NCBI RefSeq assembly: GCF_008124865.1
Contig: NZ_VNHY01000002.1
Location: forward strand, 62,001-126,000
DNA length: 64,000 bases
From: Fodinibius salinus
GTDB lineage: Bacteria > Bacteroidota > Rhodothermia > Balneolales > Balneolaceae
Direction of reading: 5' to 3'
Below, piece by piece: positions 26,946 through 36,183 of this stretch (position 1 is the first letter of the stretch; each line of letters begins with the position of its first letter). Below the pieces are notes generated by a model, which was given only the letters and a program-made list of their open reading frames with translations, was not told the DNA's origin and searched no databases. The position numbers were made by a program, and so were the translations under genes.

Positions 26946-27499
26946 TCAATTGCCTCTTCTTCTTGAGGTCTGTCGTTTCCCTCTACCGCTTCAGGCATCA
27001 CTTTTTTGTGGAAAATGATCATGGCAATAATAGCTGTTGTGATGGCAATGTCAGCCACGTTAAAAATGTAGGGGAACACCGGATAGCCGTTAATAACAAG
27101 ATTGAAATGTATAAAATCTACTACGTGTCCCTCCAATACCCCACCGGTTGATTGAATATATCCCATCAGCAGCCGATCAATAATATTGCCAAAAGCACCG
27201 CCCAGTACCAATCCCATACAGAGCATATAACCCATGCTGGCTTGCTGACGATTATATAATACATAGGTGAGAATCCCGATGGTAGCGAGAATAGCAAAAA
27301 TGCTAATTAACTCGGTAGAAGCCCAGCGCATCCCTAACGCCATACCGGGATTTTGGGTATAATGAAAAGTTAACCAGCCGGGAATAATATCCGTAGTATG
27401 CCAGCTTGGTGAAAGTCTAATCCAATGCTTGGTCAGCTGATCCAGAATGACAACAATAATTGCCGGAACAGCCAGAGCGGTTGTTTTCGTGCGTATCAA
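26912..27499 (-). CDS. lspA: Lipoprotein signal peptidase (signal peptidase II)
   Basis: 195 residues with four membrane helices. The catalytic aspartates are in GGAFGNIIDRLL and VFNVADIAI, both canonical. It removes signal peptides from prolipoproteins at the lipid-modified Cys, in the inner membrane. The many lipobox proteins in this window are its expected substrates. No ATG is available before the first helix. The TTG at 27499 is the most plausible start, 24 bases after the stop of the DksA-like gene. The C-terminal ~30 residues are charged and extend beyond the usual length. Confidence 0.93.
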   Translation of the reverse strand: MIRTKTTALAVPAIIVVILDQLTKHWIRLSPSWHTTDIIPGWLTFHYTQNPGMALGMRWASTELISIFAILATIGILTYVLYNRQQASMGYMLCMGLVLGGAFGNIIDRLLMGYIQSTGGVLEGHVVDFIHFNLVINGYPVFPYIFNVADIAITTAIIAMIIFHKKVMPEAVEGNDRPQEEEAIDQKERQENRIT

Positions 27500-27523
27500 A
27501 TGAAGTAATATTACAGGAAAATT

Positions 27524-27931
27524 CTATCTGCGCTTTAGCTTAGCTTCAATACTAAGTTGTGTATGAGGAACGGCCTCGAGGCGTCCCTTTTTAATTTTTT
27601 TACCGGTTACCTTGCACACACCGTACGTTTTATTCTCGATGCGCTCCAGAGCACCGTTCAGATACCGCAAAAATTTCTTCGTGCGATTAAACAACATGTA
27701 CGTTTTTTCACGCTCTTGAGCATCGGTACCGACATCAGCCATATGGTACGAGTAGGCTGATTCTTCACCGGCATTTTCCATGCTGTCCTGCAGTGAACTT
27801 TTCAGTGATTCAAGTTCTTTTTCAGCTTCTTCACGCTTTTCTAGAATAATATCTTTAAAATATTCCAGTTCCTCATCAGAATACGGGGAAACGCGTTCTT
27901 CAGCTTGGCTATTTTCTTTTTCTGATGCCAT
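27524..27931 (-). CDS. DksA/TraR-family protein with degenerate zinc finger
   Basis: 135 residues: a polar N-terminus, a coiled-coil region (about residues 18-65, EEL..FKDIILEKREEAEKELE) and the C-terminal globular part. The usual CxxC...CxxC zinc finger is reduced to one cysteine (YGVCKVTGKKIKKGRLEA, then VPHTQLSIEAK). DksA proteins bind the RNA polymerase secondary channel and, with ppGpp, adjust transcription. Cysteine-poor variants are common in Bacteroidota. It sits between ileS and lspA, so it may be co-transcribed with both. Confidence 0.85.
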   Translation of the reverse strand: MASEKENSQAEERVSPYSDEELEYFKDIILEKREEAEKELESLKSSLQDSMENAGEESAYSYHMADVGTDAQEREKTYMLFNRTKKFLRYLNGALERIENKTYGVCKVTGKKIKKGRLEAVPHTQLSIEAKLKRR

Positions 27932-27945
27932 AATTCTACTCTTTC

Positions 27946-30900
27946 TTAATTGGGATTTCTTCTGATAGAAATAGTGGATTCTTCCTCTCCTATTTCCCAG
28001 TTTTTTACAAAGTCTGATACTTCTAGTTTTTCATCAGTAATTTCTTCGGCCAACGTCTCACTTTTAATATAGTCTTTCATTGAATCAACAGCATTGCAAA
28101 GATTTTGATTTCCTTCGAATCCAATTATAATGCGATCTTCTACATCAAAGTCTGCTTCTTTACGCATATTTTGGATACGATTTACAAACTCCCGTGCCAT
28201 ACCTTCTTCGATCAGCTCGTCGGTTAACTCGGTATCCAGCGCTACGCTTAGACCATCTTCGGTCTCAACTGACCAGCCTTCGAGCCCGGTACGTACAATT
28301 TCGAGTCCATCTTCGCCGAGCTGTACAATGCCCTGGTCCCCCAGGTCAAGCTCTATGGATCCGGTCTCTTCGTACTCAGTAATCTCTTCGGTCGTCAGCT
28401 CGGACACTTTAGCAGCCACAGGTTTCATCTTACTGCCCAGCTTACTGCCCAGTTTCGGATAATTAGGTTTTGCTGATTTATGGACAATACCGGAATCATC
28501 ATCCACAAATTCAACTTTTTTAATATTTACCTCATCCAAAATAATCTCTTTGACTGACTCTATAGCTTGCCGATCATCTTCTTTCTCCACCGGCAAAATT
28601 ATACGTGACAACGGCTGGCGAACGTTAAGCTCAAGCTTGTTACGCAAGCTCAGCACCATTGATGATATTTGCCGTGCCAGATCCATGCGGTGCTCCAACT
28701 GCTTGTCGATAGCTGTTTCTTCTACCGTTGGATAGAACGAAATATGTACCGATTCTTCATCAGCTTCTGTCACTTGGTTCAATCTCTGATACAACCATTC
28801 ACCCAAAAACGGTGCAATAGGGCTCATCAACTTCGCCAGATCTACCAAGCATTCGTACAACGTTTGATAGGCAGCTGCCTTGTCTAAGCTTTTACCTTCT
28901 TTCCAAAAACGACGACGATTGCGGCGCACGTACCAATTGCTGAGCTCTTCAACAAAATCTTCGATGGCACGGGCGGCTTTGGTCGGCTCGTAATCATCCA
29001 GGTACTGATCAACTAATTTGACTGTAGTATTTAGTCGAGAAATCACCCAGCGGTCCAGCTCCAGACGATCACCCACGGGAATGGGCGTGCCAGAGTAGTT
29101 GAATTCATCAATATTAGCATACATCGCAAAGAACGAATATGTGTTTACGATGGTATTGAAGAATTTGCGCTGCGTTTCTTGCAGCCCGTGCTCACTGAAT
29201 TTAAGGTTCTCCCACGGAGATGAGTTGCTCATCATATACCAGCGTACGGTATCGGCACCATATTTCTGGATCACTTCAAATGGTTCTACGGCATTGCCCT
29301 TGGACTTGCTCATCTTGTTACCGTTTTCATCAAGCACCAGACCGTTAGATACTACGTTTTTGTAGGCCGGCTGATCGAACAGCATCGTCCCCAGTGCGTG
29401 CAGGGTATAAAACCAGCCGCGTGTCTGGTCAACGCCCTCGGCAATAAAGTCAGCAGGGAAGTTCTCTTTAAATTTGTCTTTGTTCTCAAAGGGATAGTGC
29501 CACTGCGCAAACGGCATCGAACCCGAATCAAACCACACGTCCATCAGGTCGGGGATGCGACGCATGGTACCGCCATCAGGGCCTTCCCACGTAATTTCAT
29601 CAATATGCGGACGGTGCAGATCAATTTCCACATCATCAGGCAAGCCAGCTTTCTTTTTGAGCTCTTCAATACTGCCAATCACTTCTATGTGCTCGGGATT
29701 TTCATCACTCACCCACAGTGGAATAGGAGATCCCCAGTAACGTTGACGTGAGATAGCCCAATCCACATTATTTTCGAGCCAGGTTCCAAATCGGCCGGAA
29801 CCAGTACTTGGCGGCTTCCAGTTGATTTGCTTGGCATTGTAATCCACCATCTTGTCTTTCACTTCCGTAGTTTCAATAAACCACGACTCTACCGGGTACG
29901 ACATCAGTGGCGTACCTTTGCGCCAATCATGCGGATAGTTGTGCACATACGTTTCGTGCTTATACATCAAATGCTTGTCTTTGATGGCCCGCGATATAGG
30001 CTTGTCGGCATCTTTAAACCATTGGCCTTCATAGTCCGGTACCTGATCGGTAAACCGACCGTCGCCGTCAATGGGGTTAAACATGGGGATGTCATTCTTT
30101 TGGCCAGTCTCATAGTCATCGGCACCAAAAGCGGGAGCAGTATGTACTACTCCGGTTCCTTCTTCGGTAGTCACATAATCAGCGGAAACTACTCTCCAAG
30201 CATCAGATTTGTCAAACTTTTCGAGCGCATAATTAAAAACCGGCTCATAGTTTTTACCAACTAGGTCTTTGCCGGAGTACTCTTCCACAATTTCATAATC
30301 ATGGTCAATAACTTCATCAATACACGCTTTGGCCATGATATAATATTCGGTACGGTCGCCTTCCGAAAGCTTAATCTTGGCGTAGTCGATCCCTTCGTTA
30401 ACGGCCAGCGCCATATTCGAGATAACAGTCCACGGTGTGGTTGTCCAAGCCAAGAAATAGGTGTCTTCCTCATCTTCCAGCTGAAACTTTACAAAGATGG
30501 AAGGATCCTGTACTTCCTCGTATCCCAAACTCACTTCGTGCGAAGAAAGTACGGTACCACTGCCGGGCGAATACCACTGAATTTTATACCCTTGATACAC
30601 CAGCCCTTTTTCATACAGCGTTTTAAACGCCCACCAAACAGACTCGATATAGTCATTATCAAAGGTAATATAGGGGTCATCCAAATCTACCCAGTAGGCC
30701 ATCCGATTTGTCAGCTCGTCCCAAAGATCTTTATACTCAAGAACACTGTTGCGGCATTTTTCATTGTATTCGGCTACGCCGTACTCTTCCACTTGCTCAC
30801 GTCCTTCCAGATCCAGTTCCTTTTCAACCTCAATTTCTACCGGCAGGCCGTGGGTGTCCCAACCTGCTTTGCGCTCTACACGGAACCCTTTCAGCGTTTT

Positions 30901-31119
30901 ATACCGGCAAAACATATCCTTAACCGTCCGCGACATCACGTGATGAATCCCGGGCTTGCCATTGGCTGTGGGTGGCCCCTCATAAAACGTAAAGGGTATA
31001 CCATCTTCGCGCGTGGATACACTTTTTTCAAAAATATTGTGCTCTTTCCACCACTTTAGGGTTTCTACTTCGAGCTTTGAAAAATTTAATTGTTTTACTT
31101 CGTCAAACTGTTTACTCAT
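27946..31119 (-). CDS. ileS: Isoleucyl-tRNA synthetase, IleRS2 type
   Basis: 1057 residues from the ATG at 31119; an upstream TTG/ATG extension to 31167 is possible but adds a non-conserved stretch. This is a class I synthetase of the long, eukaryote-like IleRS2 group. The HIGH signature is replaced by GIHH (residues 57-60 in NGKPGIHHVMSRT), and KMSKS is intact (GNKMSKSKGNAVEP). The CP1 editing domain lies in about residues 200-410 and a long C-terminal extension follows. It charges tRNA-Ile in the cytoplasm. The 5'-leader shows no T-box-like structure. Confidence 0.95.
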   Translation of the reverse strand: MSKQFDEVKQLNFSKLEVETLKWWKEHNIFEKSVSTREDGIPFTFYEGPPTANGKPGIHHVMSRTVKDMFCRYKTLKGFRVERKAGWDTHGLPVEIEVEKELDLEGREQVEEYGVAEYNEKCRNSVLEYKDLWDELTNRMAYWVDLDDPYITFDNDYIESVWWAFKTLYEKGLVYQGYKIQWYSPGSGTVLSSHEVSLGYEEVQDPSIFVKFQLEDEEDTYFLAWTTTPWTVISNMALAVNEGIDYAKIKLSEGDRTEYYIMAKACIDEVIDHDYEIVEEYSGKDLVGKNYEPVFNYALEKFDKSDAWRVVSADYVTTEEGTGVVHTAPAFGADDYETGQKNDIPMFNPIDGDGRFTDQVPDYEGQWFKDADKPISRAIKDKHLMYKHETYVHNYPHDWRKGTPLMSYPVESWFIETTEVKDKMVDYNAKQINWKPPSTGSGRFGTWLENNVDWAISRQRYWGSPIPLWVSDENPEHIEVIGSIEELKKKAGLPDDVEIDLHRPHIDEITWEGPDGGTMRRIPDLMDVWFDSGSMPFAQWHYPFENKDKFKENFPADFIAEGVDQTRGWFYTLHALGTMLFDQPAYKNVVSNGLVLDENGNKMSKSKGNAVEPFEVIQKYGADTVRWYMMSNSSPWENLKFSEHGLQETQRKFFNTIVNTYSFFAMYANIDEFNYSGTPIPVGDRLELDRWVISRLNTTVKLVDQYLDDYEPTKAARAIEDFVEELSNWYVRRNRRRFWKEGKSLDKAAAYQTLYECLVDLAKLMSPIAPFLGEWLYQRLNQVTEADEESVHISFYPTVEETAIDKQLEHRMDLARQISSMVLSLRNKLELNVRQPLSRIILPVEKEDDRQAIESVKEIILDEVNIKKVEFVDDDSGIVHKSAKPNYPKLGSKLGSKMKPVAAKVSELTTEEITEYEETGSIELDLGDQGIVQLGEDGLEIVRTGLEGWSVETEDGLSVALDTELTDELIEEGMAREFVNRIQNMRKEADFDVEDRIIIGFEGNQNLCNAVDSMKDYIKSETLAEEITDEKLEVSDFVKNWEIGEEESTISIRRNPN

Positions 31120-31434
31120 AAAGACCGTTGTACTCAATTGGGCTTTTGGAATGGCTGCTAATACCACATATAACTAATTAGCGTAGCAGAAATTCGTTAT
31201 CAATTTGTTCATATAGCTAAATGAGCACCTAAGATACAAGTATTAGCTCATCAATTCACATTTTAGAAGTGAATTTTACATTGATGGCAATCTATTAAAA
31301 GCAAAGGTGCTAAAAGTTTCAAATTAAAATTCATACAGTGGCGGAACTTCTGCTTTATTATTGAAGTCCATTATATTATCCTTAATACAGCGAATAGGCA
31401 ATACTATATGTTAAAAAAGTAGTAAAATCTAATC

Positions 31435-31947
31435 ATGGACTTACCTGCAGAATCCCCTATTACGAAAGAAAACCCTTACAAAATTTGTTTTGTCTGCCTT
31501 GGCAATATTTGCCGGAGCCCCACAGCCGAGGGTATCTTCCAGCACCTTATTGATGAAGCCGGATTGAGCGAATTTTTTGAAATCGATTCAGCAGGTACAT
31601 CTGCTTACCATATTGGAGAATCGGCTAACAGTAAAAGTCAACGTACGGCCAATAAGTATGGCATAACCCTGCACTCCAAGGCACGCCAATTTAATGCTTC
31701 TGATCTTGAGAATTTTGACTTGGTTTTGGCAATGGATAACGAAAATTTTAATAACGTCTGCCAGATGGCCGATGAACACCATCAATCCAAAATTCGGCGC
31801 ATGCGTGACTTTGATCCCGATCCGGGGAATCGTGAAGTGCCCGATCCTTATCACGGCGGAGCCGAAGGGTTCGAAAATGTCTTTCAGATTGTTAAGCGCA
31901 GTTGCCAACAATTGATTGATGAACTTCGACCACACATCCGGCAGTAA
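31435..31947 (+). CDS. Low-molecular-weight protein-tyrosine-phosphatase family protein
   Basis: 170 residues with the catalytic P-loop CLGNICRS (Cys21 to Arg27) and the general-acid Asp in VPDPYHGG near residue 142, both intact. The family includes tyrosine phosphatases and also sugar-amine (ribulosamine-5-phosphate type) phosphatases. The next gene, a fructosamine-kinase family member, begins two bases after this stop. That pairing favours a role in deglycation over signalling, though this is inference. The N-terminus has about 15 extra residues before the fold. Confidence 0.88.
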   Translation: MDLPAESPITKENPYKICFVCLGNICRSPTAEGIFQHLIDEAGLSEFFEIDSAGTSAYHIGESANSKSQRTANKYGITLHSKARQFNASDLENFDLVLAMDNENFNNVCQMADEHHQSKIRRMRDFDPDPGNREVPDPYHGGAEGFENVFQIVKRSCQQLIDELRPHIRQ

Positions 31948-31949
31948 TT

Positions 31950-32816
31950 ATGATTCCCGATTCCCTTCGGCACCACATTCAGCAAACACTTGATCAGGAG
32001 ATTGTATCTGCACAACGTGTTTCCGGCGGAAGCATTAACGAGGCCGGTAAACTTACACTCTCCGATGGTTCAGAGTATTTTCTTAAATGGAATACCACGG
32101 CCGATCCGGATATGTTTACCAAAGAAGAAAAAGGATTATCGTTGCTCAAATCCGCCAACACTGGCCTGCGAATACCTGAAGTATTGGTGACCGGACAGAC
32201 GGATTCTACCGGCTTTCTAATTCAAGAATTTATTATTGAGGGAGAAAAGCACTCCCAATCGGCTATAAAATTTGGACAGGCTCTTGCCAACCTTCATCAG
32301 CAACGTGCCCGGAAGTTTGGTCTTGACCATCATAATTACATCGGACGGCTGCCGCAGTCAAATACTCGTCACGAAGATTGGATCTCCTTTTTTATTAACG
32401 AACGGATGAAGCCGCAGCTTCAGATGGCTATAGATACCGGAAAGTTAAGCTCAAGTGTAGCAACTCATTTTAAATCAATGTACAATAAGCTGCCAAATAT
32501 CTTTCCGGATGAAGAACCCAGCCTACTGCACGGCGATCTCTGGGGTGGTAATTATTTTTATGATGATTCGGGACAAGCCACCATTTACGACCCTGCAGTA
32601 TATTATGGTCATCGCGAAATGGAACTGGCCTTTACTCATCTTTTTGGCGGTTTTTCAAGCCGTTTTTATAAGGCATATAAGGATGTGCATCCTATTGAAC
32701 CGGAATTTGATCAACGTAAGGATATCTACAACCTATACCCGCTGCTGGTACACACCAATTTGTTTGGAGGGCACTATGCACGGCAGGTAGAGACAATTGC
32801 CAAACAGTTTTTATAA
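31950..32816 (+). CDS. Fructosamine-3-kinase family protein (probable ribulosamine/erythrulosamine kinase)
   Basis: 288 residues, the usual family length. It has the start motif RVSGGSINEAGKL, the catalytic loop LLHGDLWGGNYFYDD, and a metal-binding Asp in IYDPAVYYGHREMELA, followed by FGGFSSRFYKAY. These kinases phosphorylate ketosamines on proteins so that the sugar comes off spontaneously. Bacterial members mostly act on ribulosamines and erythrulosamines. It directly follows an LMW phosphatase gene, a known association for this pathway. Confidence 0.88.
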   Translation: MIPDSLRHHIQQTLDQEIVSAQRVSGGSINEAGKLTLSDGSEYFLKWNTTADPDMFTKEEKGLSLLKSANTGLRIPEVLVTGQTDSTGFLIQEFIIEGEKHSQSAIKFGQALANLHQQRARKFGLDHHNYIGRLPQSNTRHEDWISFFINERMKPQLQMAIDTGKLSSSVATHFKSMYNKLPNIFPDEEPSLLHGDLWGGNYFYDDSGQATIYDPAVYYGHREMELAFTHLFGGFSSRFYKAYKDVHPIEPEFDQRKDIYNLYPLLVHTNLFGGHYARQVETIAKQFL

Positions 32817-32842
32817 GCCAAATGTAATGTAAAGAGGAATTA

Positions 32843-32876
32843 ATAGTAGAGCGACTTGCCAAAATCACTCTACTAT
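32843..32876. repeat. Inverted repeat between fructosamine kinase and BtuF-like genes
   Basis: A 9-bp perfect stem (ATAGTAGAG at 32843-32851, CTCTACTAT at 32868-32876) extended inward by two more pairs past one mismatch. No T-run follows on either strand within a few bases. It may be a weak terminator, an attenuator or a protein-binding site for the downstream gene. Confidence 0.45.
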
Positions 32877-32896
32877 ATCACAAAGCAATAACAACA

Positions 32897-33640
32897 ATGG
32901 CTAAGAAGAAACAAATTATCAGCCTGGTACCGAGTCTTACGGAGTTAATTATTGATATGGGGCTTGGCAACCAGCTCGTGGGTCGAACACGTTTTTGCGT
33001 ACATCCCCAAGAAGCAATACAGGACATCCCCATTGTAGGCGGCACCAAAAATCCGCGGATTGATAAAATTCATGATATTAGTCCCGATTATATCATCGCC
33101 AATAAAGAAGAAAATCGCCCTGAGGACATTAAAAATCTGCAAGATGATGCAGAAATTATCCTTACTGATATTTCCACCATCGAAGAAGCACTATCTGCTA
33201 TTGAAGAAATTGGATCTATTTTCGATGTCTCCCAAAAAGCAAAAAAACTCATCAGTCAGATCCACCAAAAACTGGAAGAGCGCCCTGATACTCCCCCTCT
33301 TGACACCATCTACATGATTTGGAAAGATCCCTGGATGACGATTGGTGGGGATACCTATATCCACGATGTACTAAGCCACTGGAACTTAAATAATATCTTT
33401 GGAAATCAGTGCCGATATCCAACGTTTGATCTCCAAGATCTACAATCTTACGAGCCTGAACTCATTTTGCTTAGCAGTGAACCATATCCTTTCAAAGAGA
33501 AACATATTGTACAAGTAGAAGAAAAGTGCCCACATGCTCGAGTACTACGAGTTGAAGGAGAATGGTTTAGCTGGTATGGCTCGCGGATGAAGCATGCCTT
33601 TGGCCGCCTAAATGGATGGAGGCAAACAATTGCAAATTAG
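32897..33640 (+). CDS. BtuF-like helical-backbone metal receptor without signal peptide
   Basis: 247 residues of the class III substrate-binding fold: the opening ISLVPSLTELIIDMG, a long inter-domain helix, and a C-terminal Rossmann-like half with ELILLSSEPYPFKE. BtuF proteins bind cobalamin in the periplasm. Here the protein begins MAKKKQ and enters the fold directly, so it should stay in the cytoplasm. No BtuC/D genes are adjacent. It may bind a corrinoid or metal ligand in the cell, or be a misannotated subfamily. The ligand is unknown. Confidence 0.75.
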   Translation: MAKKKQIISLVPSLTELIIDMGLGNQLVGRTRFCVHPQEAIQDIPIVGGTKNPRIDKIHDISPDYIIANKEENRPEDIKNLQDDAEIILTDISTIEEALSAIEEIGSIFDVSQKAKKLISQIHQKLEERPDTPPLDTIYMIWKDPWMTIGGDTYIHDVLSHWNLNNIFGNQCRYPTFDLQDLQSYEPELILLSSEPYPFKEKHIVQVEEKCPHARVLRVEGEWFSWYGSRMKHAFGRLNGWRQTIAN

Positions 33641-33710
33641 CCCTAACAGCACCCTTCGGTCTTTGTACTGATTATTGTACTATACAACCAATAAAACCGT
33701 TATAAAGTCT

Positions 33711-35432
33711 ATGAAAATTACGGGCATCACATACAGGCTTAGCATGCTGGTACTGCTTTTTCTTATAGCTGGTGATATTGGTTTATTGGTGGCTCAAAAC
33801 AGTCAACACAACGAAGAGCAAGCCAAAGCAATATATATCAATGGGATAGCTGCTTTTGAACAAGAAGACTATCAGCAGGCTCTTACATTACTGCGTTCTG
33901 CCTATAAAACACTGCCCGAACATGCCGGCATCAATTTTGCGCTGGCCGATACCTATCTTCGTAATAATGATCTCGGTAATGCCGAGTACTATGCAAATAA
34001 AGCAGTTTCTCTGGATCCCCAAAATCTTTGGTATCGCCTTAAACTGGCAAAGATTTACCAAGCCAACGGCAAAACTGATGATGCCATCGAATCATTAAAT
34101 ACTGCACTGCAGAAACATCCCAATAATACAAAACTGCTTCGCAGACTTGCTGAATACTACCGACAAGACAACAAACTGGAAAAGGCGAATACGCTTTATA
34201 ACAGACTTTTGTACTTGCAGGGGGAACGCATTTCACTGAGGATACAACGGTTGCGGAATTTTAATCGATTAGAAATGCGGGATTCTAGTTTGGCTGAACT
34301 GCAAAAAATTCGGGCATTAGACCCACAAAATCCTTCCATACTCCGCCTTATCAGCGAACAATATATGAAAATGAATAATATTGATGAGGCAAGACGGGTA
34401 CTGCTAAATGCACGTCAACAGAACCTGCTGACCAACTCCAAAAGCACGATGCTGCTGGCGGATATCTATATGCAACAGGCGCAGTGGGATAGTGCTGGTA
34501 CTTTGCTCAATACAGTAATGGATGATACCTCAATAGCAGTACGAGAAAAACTGAAAGTGGGCCGGCAGTTATATCAAAAAGCGATACGCGATTCTAATAA
34601 TACCGAACTGCAAACAGCGGCTCAGTCAGTTATACAGCAGCTTATGCAAAACGAACAATCATCCAGCAATGTGCAATCACTGGCCGCTGACTTTTTCGTT
34701 GAAACCAATCAGCCTGATCTGGCTTTACAAGCATTAAAACGAACCAATGAGCTGAATCCCTTTAACGACACTGCCTGGAAAAAACGACTAAAAATTCTCT
34801 TCTCCAGCGGCAAGGTAGAAGAAACAATTGCTGTAGGAGAAAAAGCAGCAGAACATATTCCCCAAAACCCTGTCATTTTATACTTTCTGGGAAACGCACA
34901 ACGATCTGCCGGCCAATATGGTCAAGCCATTACAAATTTAAAAGAAGCAACCTTGTTGCCTGCCCGTACGCCACTTAAAACTAACATACTATCTGCCTTG
35001 GCAGACAGCTATGCAGCACAAGAAAACTGGAATAAGGCTTTTCAACGATACGAGGAGGCTCTCCGCCATGATCCGCAAAATGCTGTTGTTCTAAACAATT
35101 ATGCCTATTACTTGTCAAAGCAAAAGCAAAAACTGCAAAAAGCTGAAGAGATGGCCAAAAAGGCCTTCGAACTGGATCCGGATAACCCATCTTATCTTCA
35201 TACTCTGGGATGGGTTAAATTCCAAAAACAAGAATATCAAAAAGCAAAGCAGCTTATTCGATCTTCATTGGAAGCCCGGCCCGAAAATGCAGAGGCTATG
35301 GAACACTTGGGCGATACATTATTTAAATTACGGCAAGACCAACAAGCAGTTAAGTGGTGGAAAAAAGCCTTAGAAGAAGATCCAGCTCGTACTCATCTCA
35401 AAGAAAAAATTTCTGCAAATCGTGATTCATAA
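33711..35432 (+). CDS. Secreted or membrane-anchored TPR protein
   Basis: 573 residues from the ATG at 33711 (an in-frame TTG lies upstream at 33675). An N-terminal hydrophobic segment (about 10-28) looks like a signal peptide or anchor. Then come many tetratricopeptide repeats of about 34 residues (for example the units with NFALADTYLRNNDLGNAEYYA and NNYAYYLSKQ), through to the C-terminus. Probably an envelope scaffold. It overlaps the next gene by 11 bases. The three-gene order TPR, DUF4292 lipoprotein, EnvC-like suggests one envelope-building unit. Confidence 0.85.
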   Translation: MKITGITYRLSMLVLLFLIAGDIGLLVAQNSQHNEEQAKAIYINGIAAFEQEDYQQALTLLRSAYKTLPEHAGINFALADTYLRNNDLGNAEYYANKAVSLDPQNLWYRLKLAKIYQANGKTDDAIESLNTALQKHPNNTKLLRRLAEYYRQDNKLEKANTLYNRLLYLQGERISLRIQRLRNFNRLEMRDSSLAELQKIRALDPQNPSILRLISEQYMKMNNIDEARRVLLNARQQNLLTNSKSTMLLADIYMQQAQWDSAGTLLNTVMDDTSIAVREKLKVGRQLYQKAIRDSNNTELQTAAQSVIQQLMQNEQSSSNVQSLAADFFVETNQPDLALQALKRTNELNPFNDTAWKKRLKILFSSGKVEETIAVGEKAAEHIPQNPVILYFLGNAQRSAGQYGQAITNLKEATLLPARTPLKTNILSALADSYAAQENWNKAFQRYEEALRHDPQNAVVLNNYAYYLSKQKQKLQKAEEMAKKAFELDPDNPSYLHTLGWVKFQKQEYQKAKQLIRSSLEARPENAEAMEHLGDTLFKLRQDQQAVKWWKKALEEDPARTHLKEKISANRDS

Positions 35433-36183
35433 TTGGTCAAAAATATATTTAGGATTGCTCTTGCTTTCTGTGGGACTGGTTTCATGCTCTGGTTCTAAGG
35501 AACTGAGTAAGTCCGGCTTTACTGATTCTTCTGTTCCGCCCTCAGATGTCACAGCTTCTATCCCTGACTACCAATCCAGACTACTGACGGTCAAAGGCAA
35601 GGGACGAGCAATTGTCAGCGAGCCGGGCAATACGGAACGTGTTACCGTAACGTTTTCGAGTGATACTGCCAAAAGTCTGGTCACTATTCGCAATGGTATT
35701 GGCATTAAAGGCGGAGAAATGCTTACCGATGGCGATACGCTTCTTATCTATAACAAAGTGGACAAGCGAGCACGAAAAGTGGCAATCAAAAGTGGAAATA
35801 TTAACCGCATCAACAAGTTGGCATCGCTCAATATCCTAAAAATGATTCACTACCCAATAAACGCTGAAAATGTACAGCGAGTCCAAGAGAATAAATCGTT
35901 GTATAAAATACGGCTCTCATCGGGTACTTACGTTTTAGTGGACAAAGAATCGGGGTTCATTAGGCAAGTTACCCCTCCTGCTAATTCTGCATTGCCTTAT
36001 TCCAAAATTACTTATGATTCATACGCTTCTGTAGAAGGGTTCATCCTTCCGCGAAGAATTAGTATATTTGGAGCAAATAAACAGTCAAAAGTATCGTTAC
36101 AGCTTACAGAACTGGACTTAAATCCACAGTTGAATCAACTAACCCTTAATATTCCGGACGACATACCCATTTATTACCAATGA
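35422..36183 (+). CDS. DUF4292 outer-envelope lipoprotein
   Basis: 253 residues with a lipobox (SVGLVSC, Cys near residue 22) and then the DUF4292 region, a strand-rich fold that in general shape resembles LolA/LolB-type lipoprotein carriers (inferred, not verified). The start is GTG inside the end of the TPR gene. Its stop overlaps the next start (ATGA), so all three genes are translationally coupled. Confidence 0.82.
   Translation: MIHNWSKIYLGLLLLSVGLVSCSGSKELSKSGFTDSSVPPSDVTASIPDYQSRLLTVKGKGRAIVSEPGNTERVTVTFSSDTAKSLVTIRNGIGIKGGEMLTDGDTLLIYNKVDKRARKVAIKSGNINRINKLASLNILKMIHYPINAENVQRVQENKSLYKIRLSSGTYVLVDKESGFIRQVTPPANSALPYSKITYDSYASVEGFILPRRISIFGANKQSKVSLQLTELDLNPQLNQLTLNIPDDIPIYYQ

Noticed and set aside
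31120..31434. Possible T-box or other riboswitch upstream of ileS
   Set aside because: No conserved T-box elements or paired stems were seen in either orientation.
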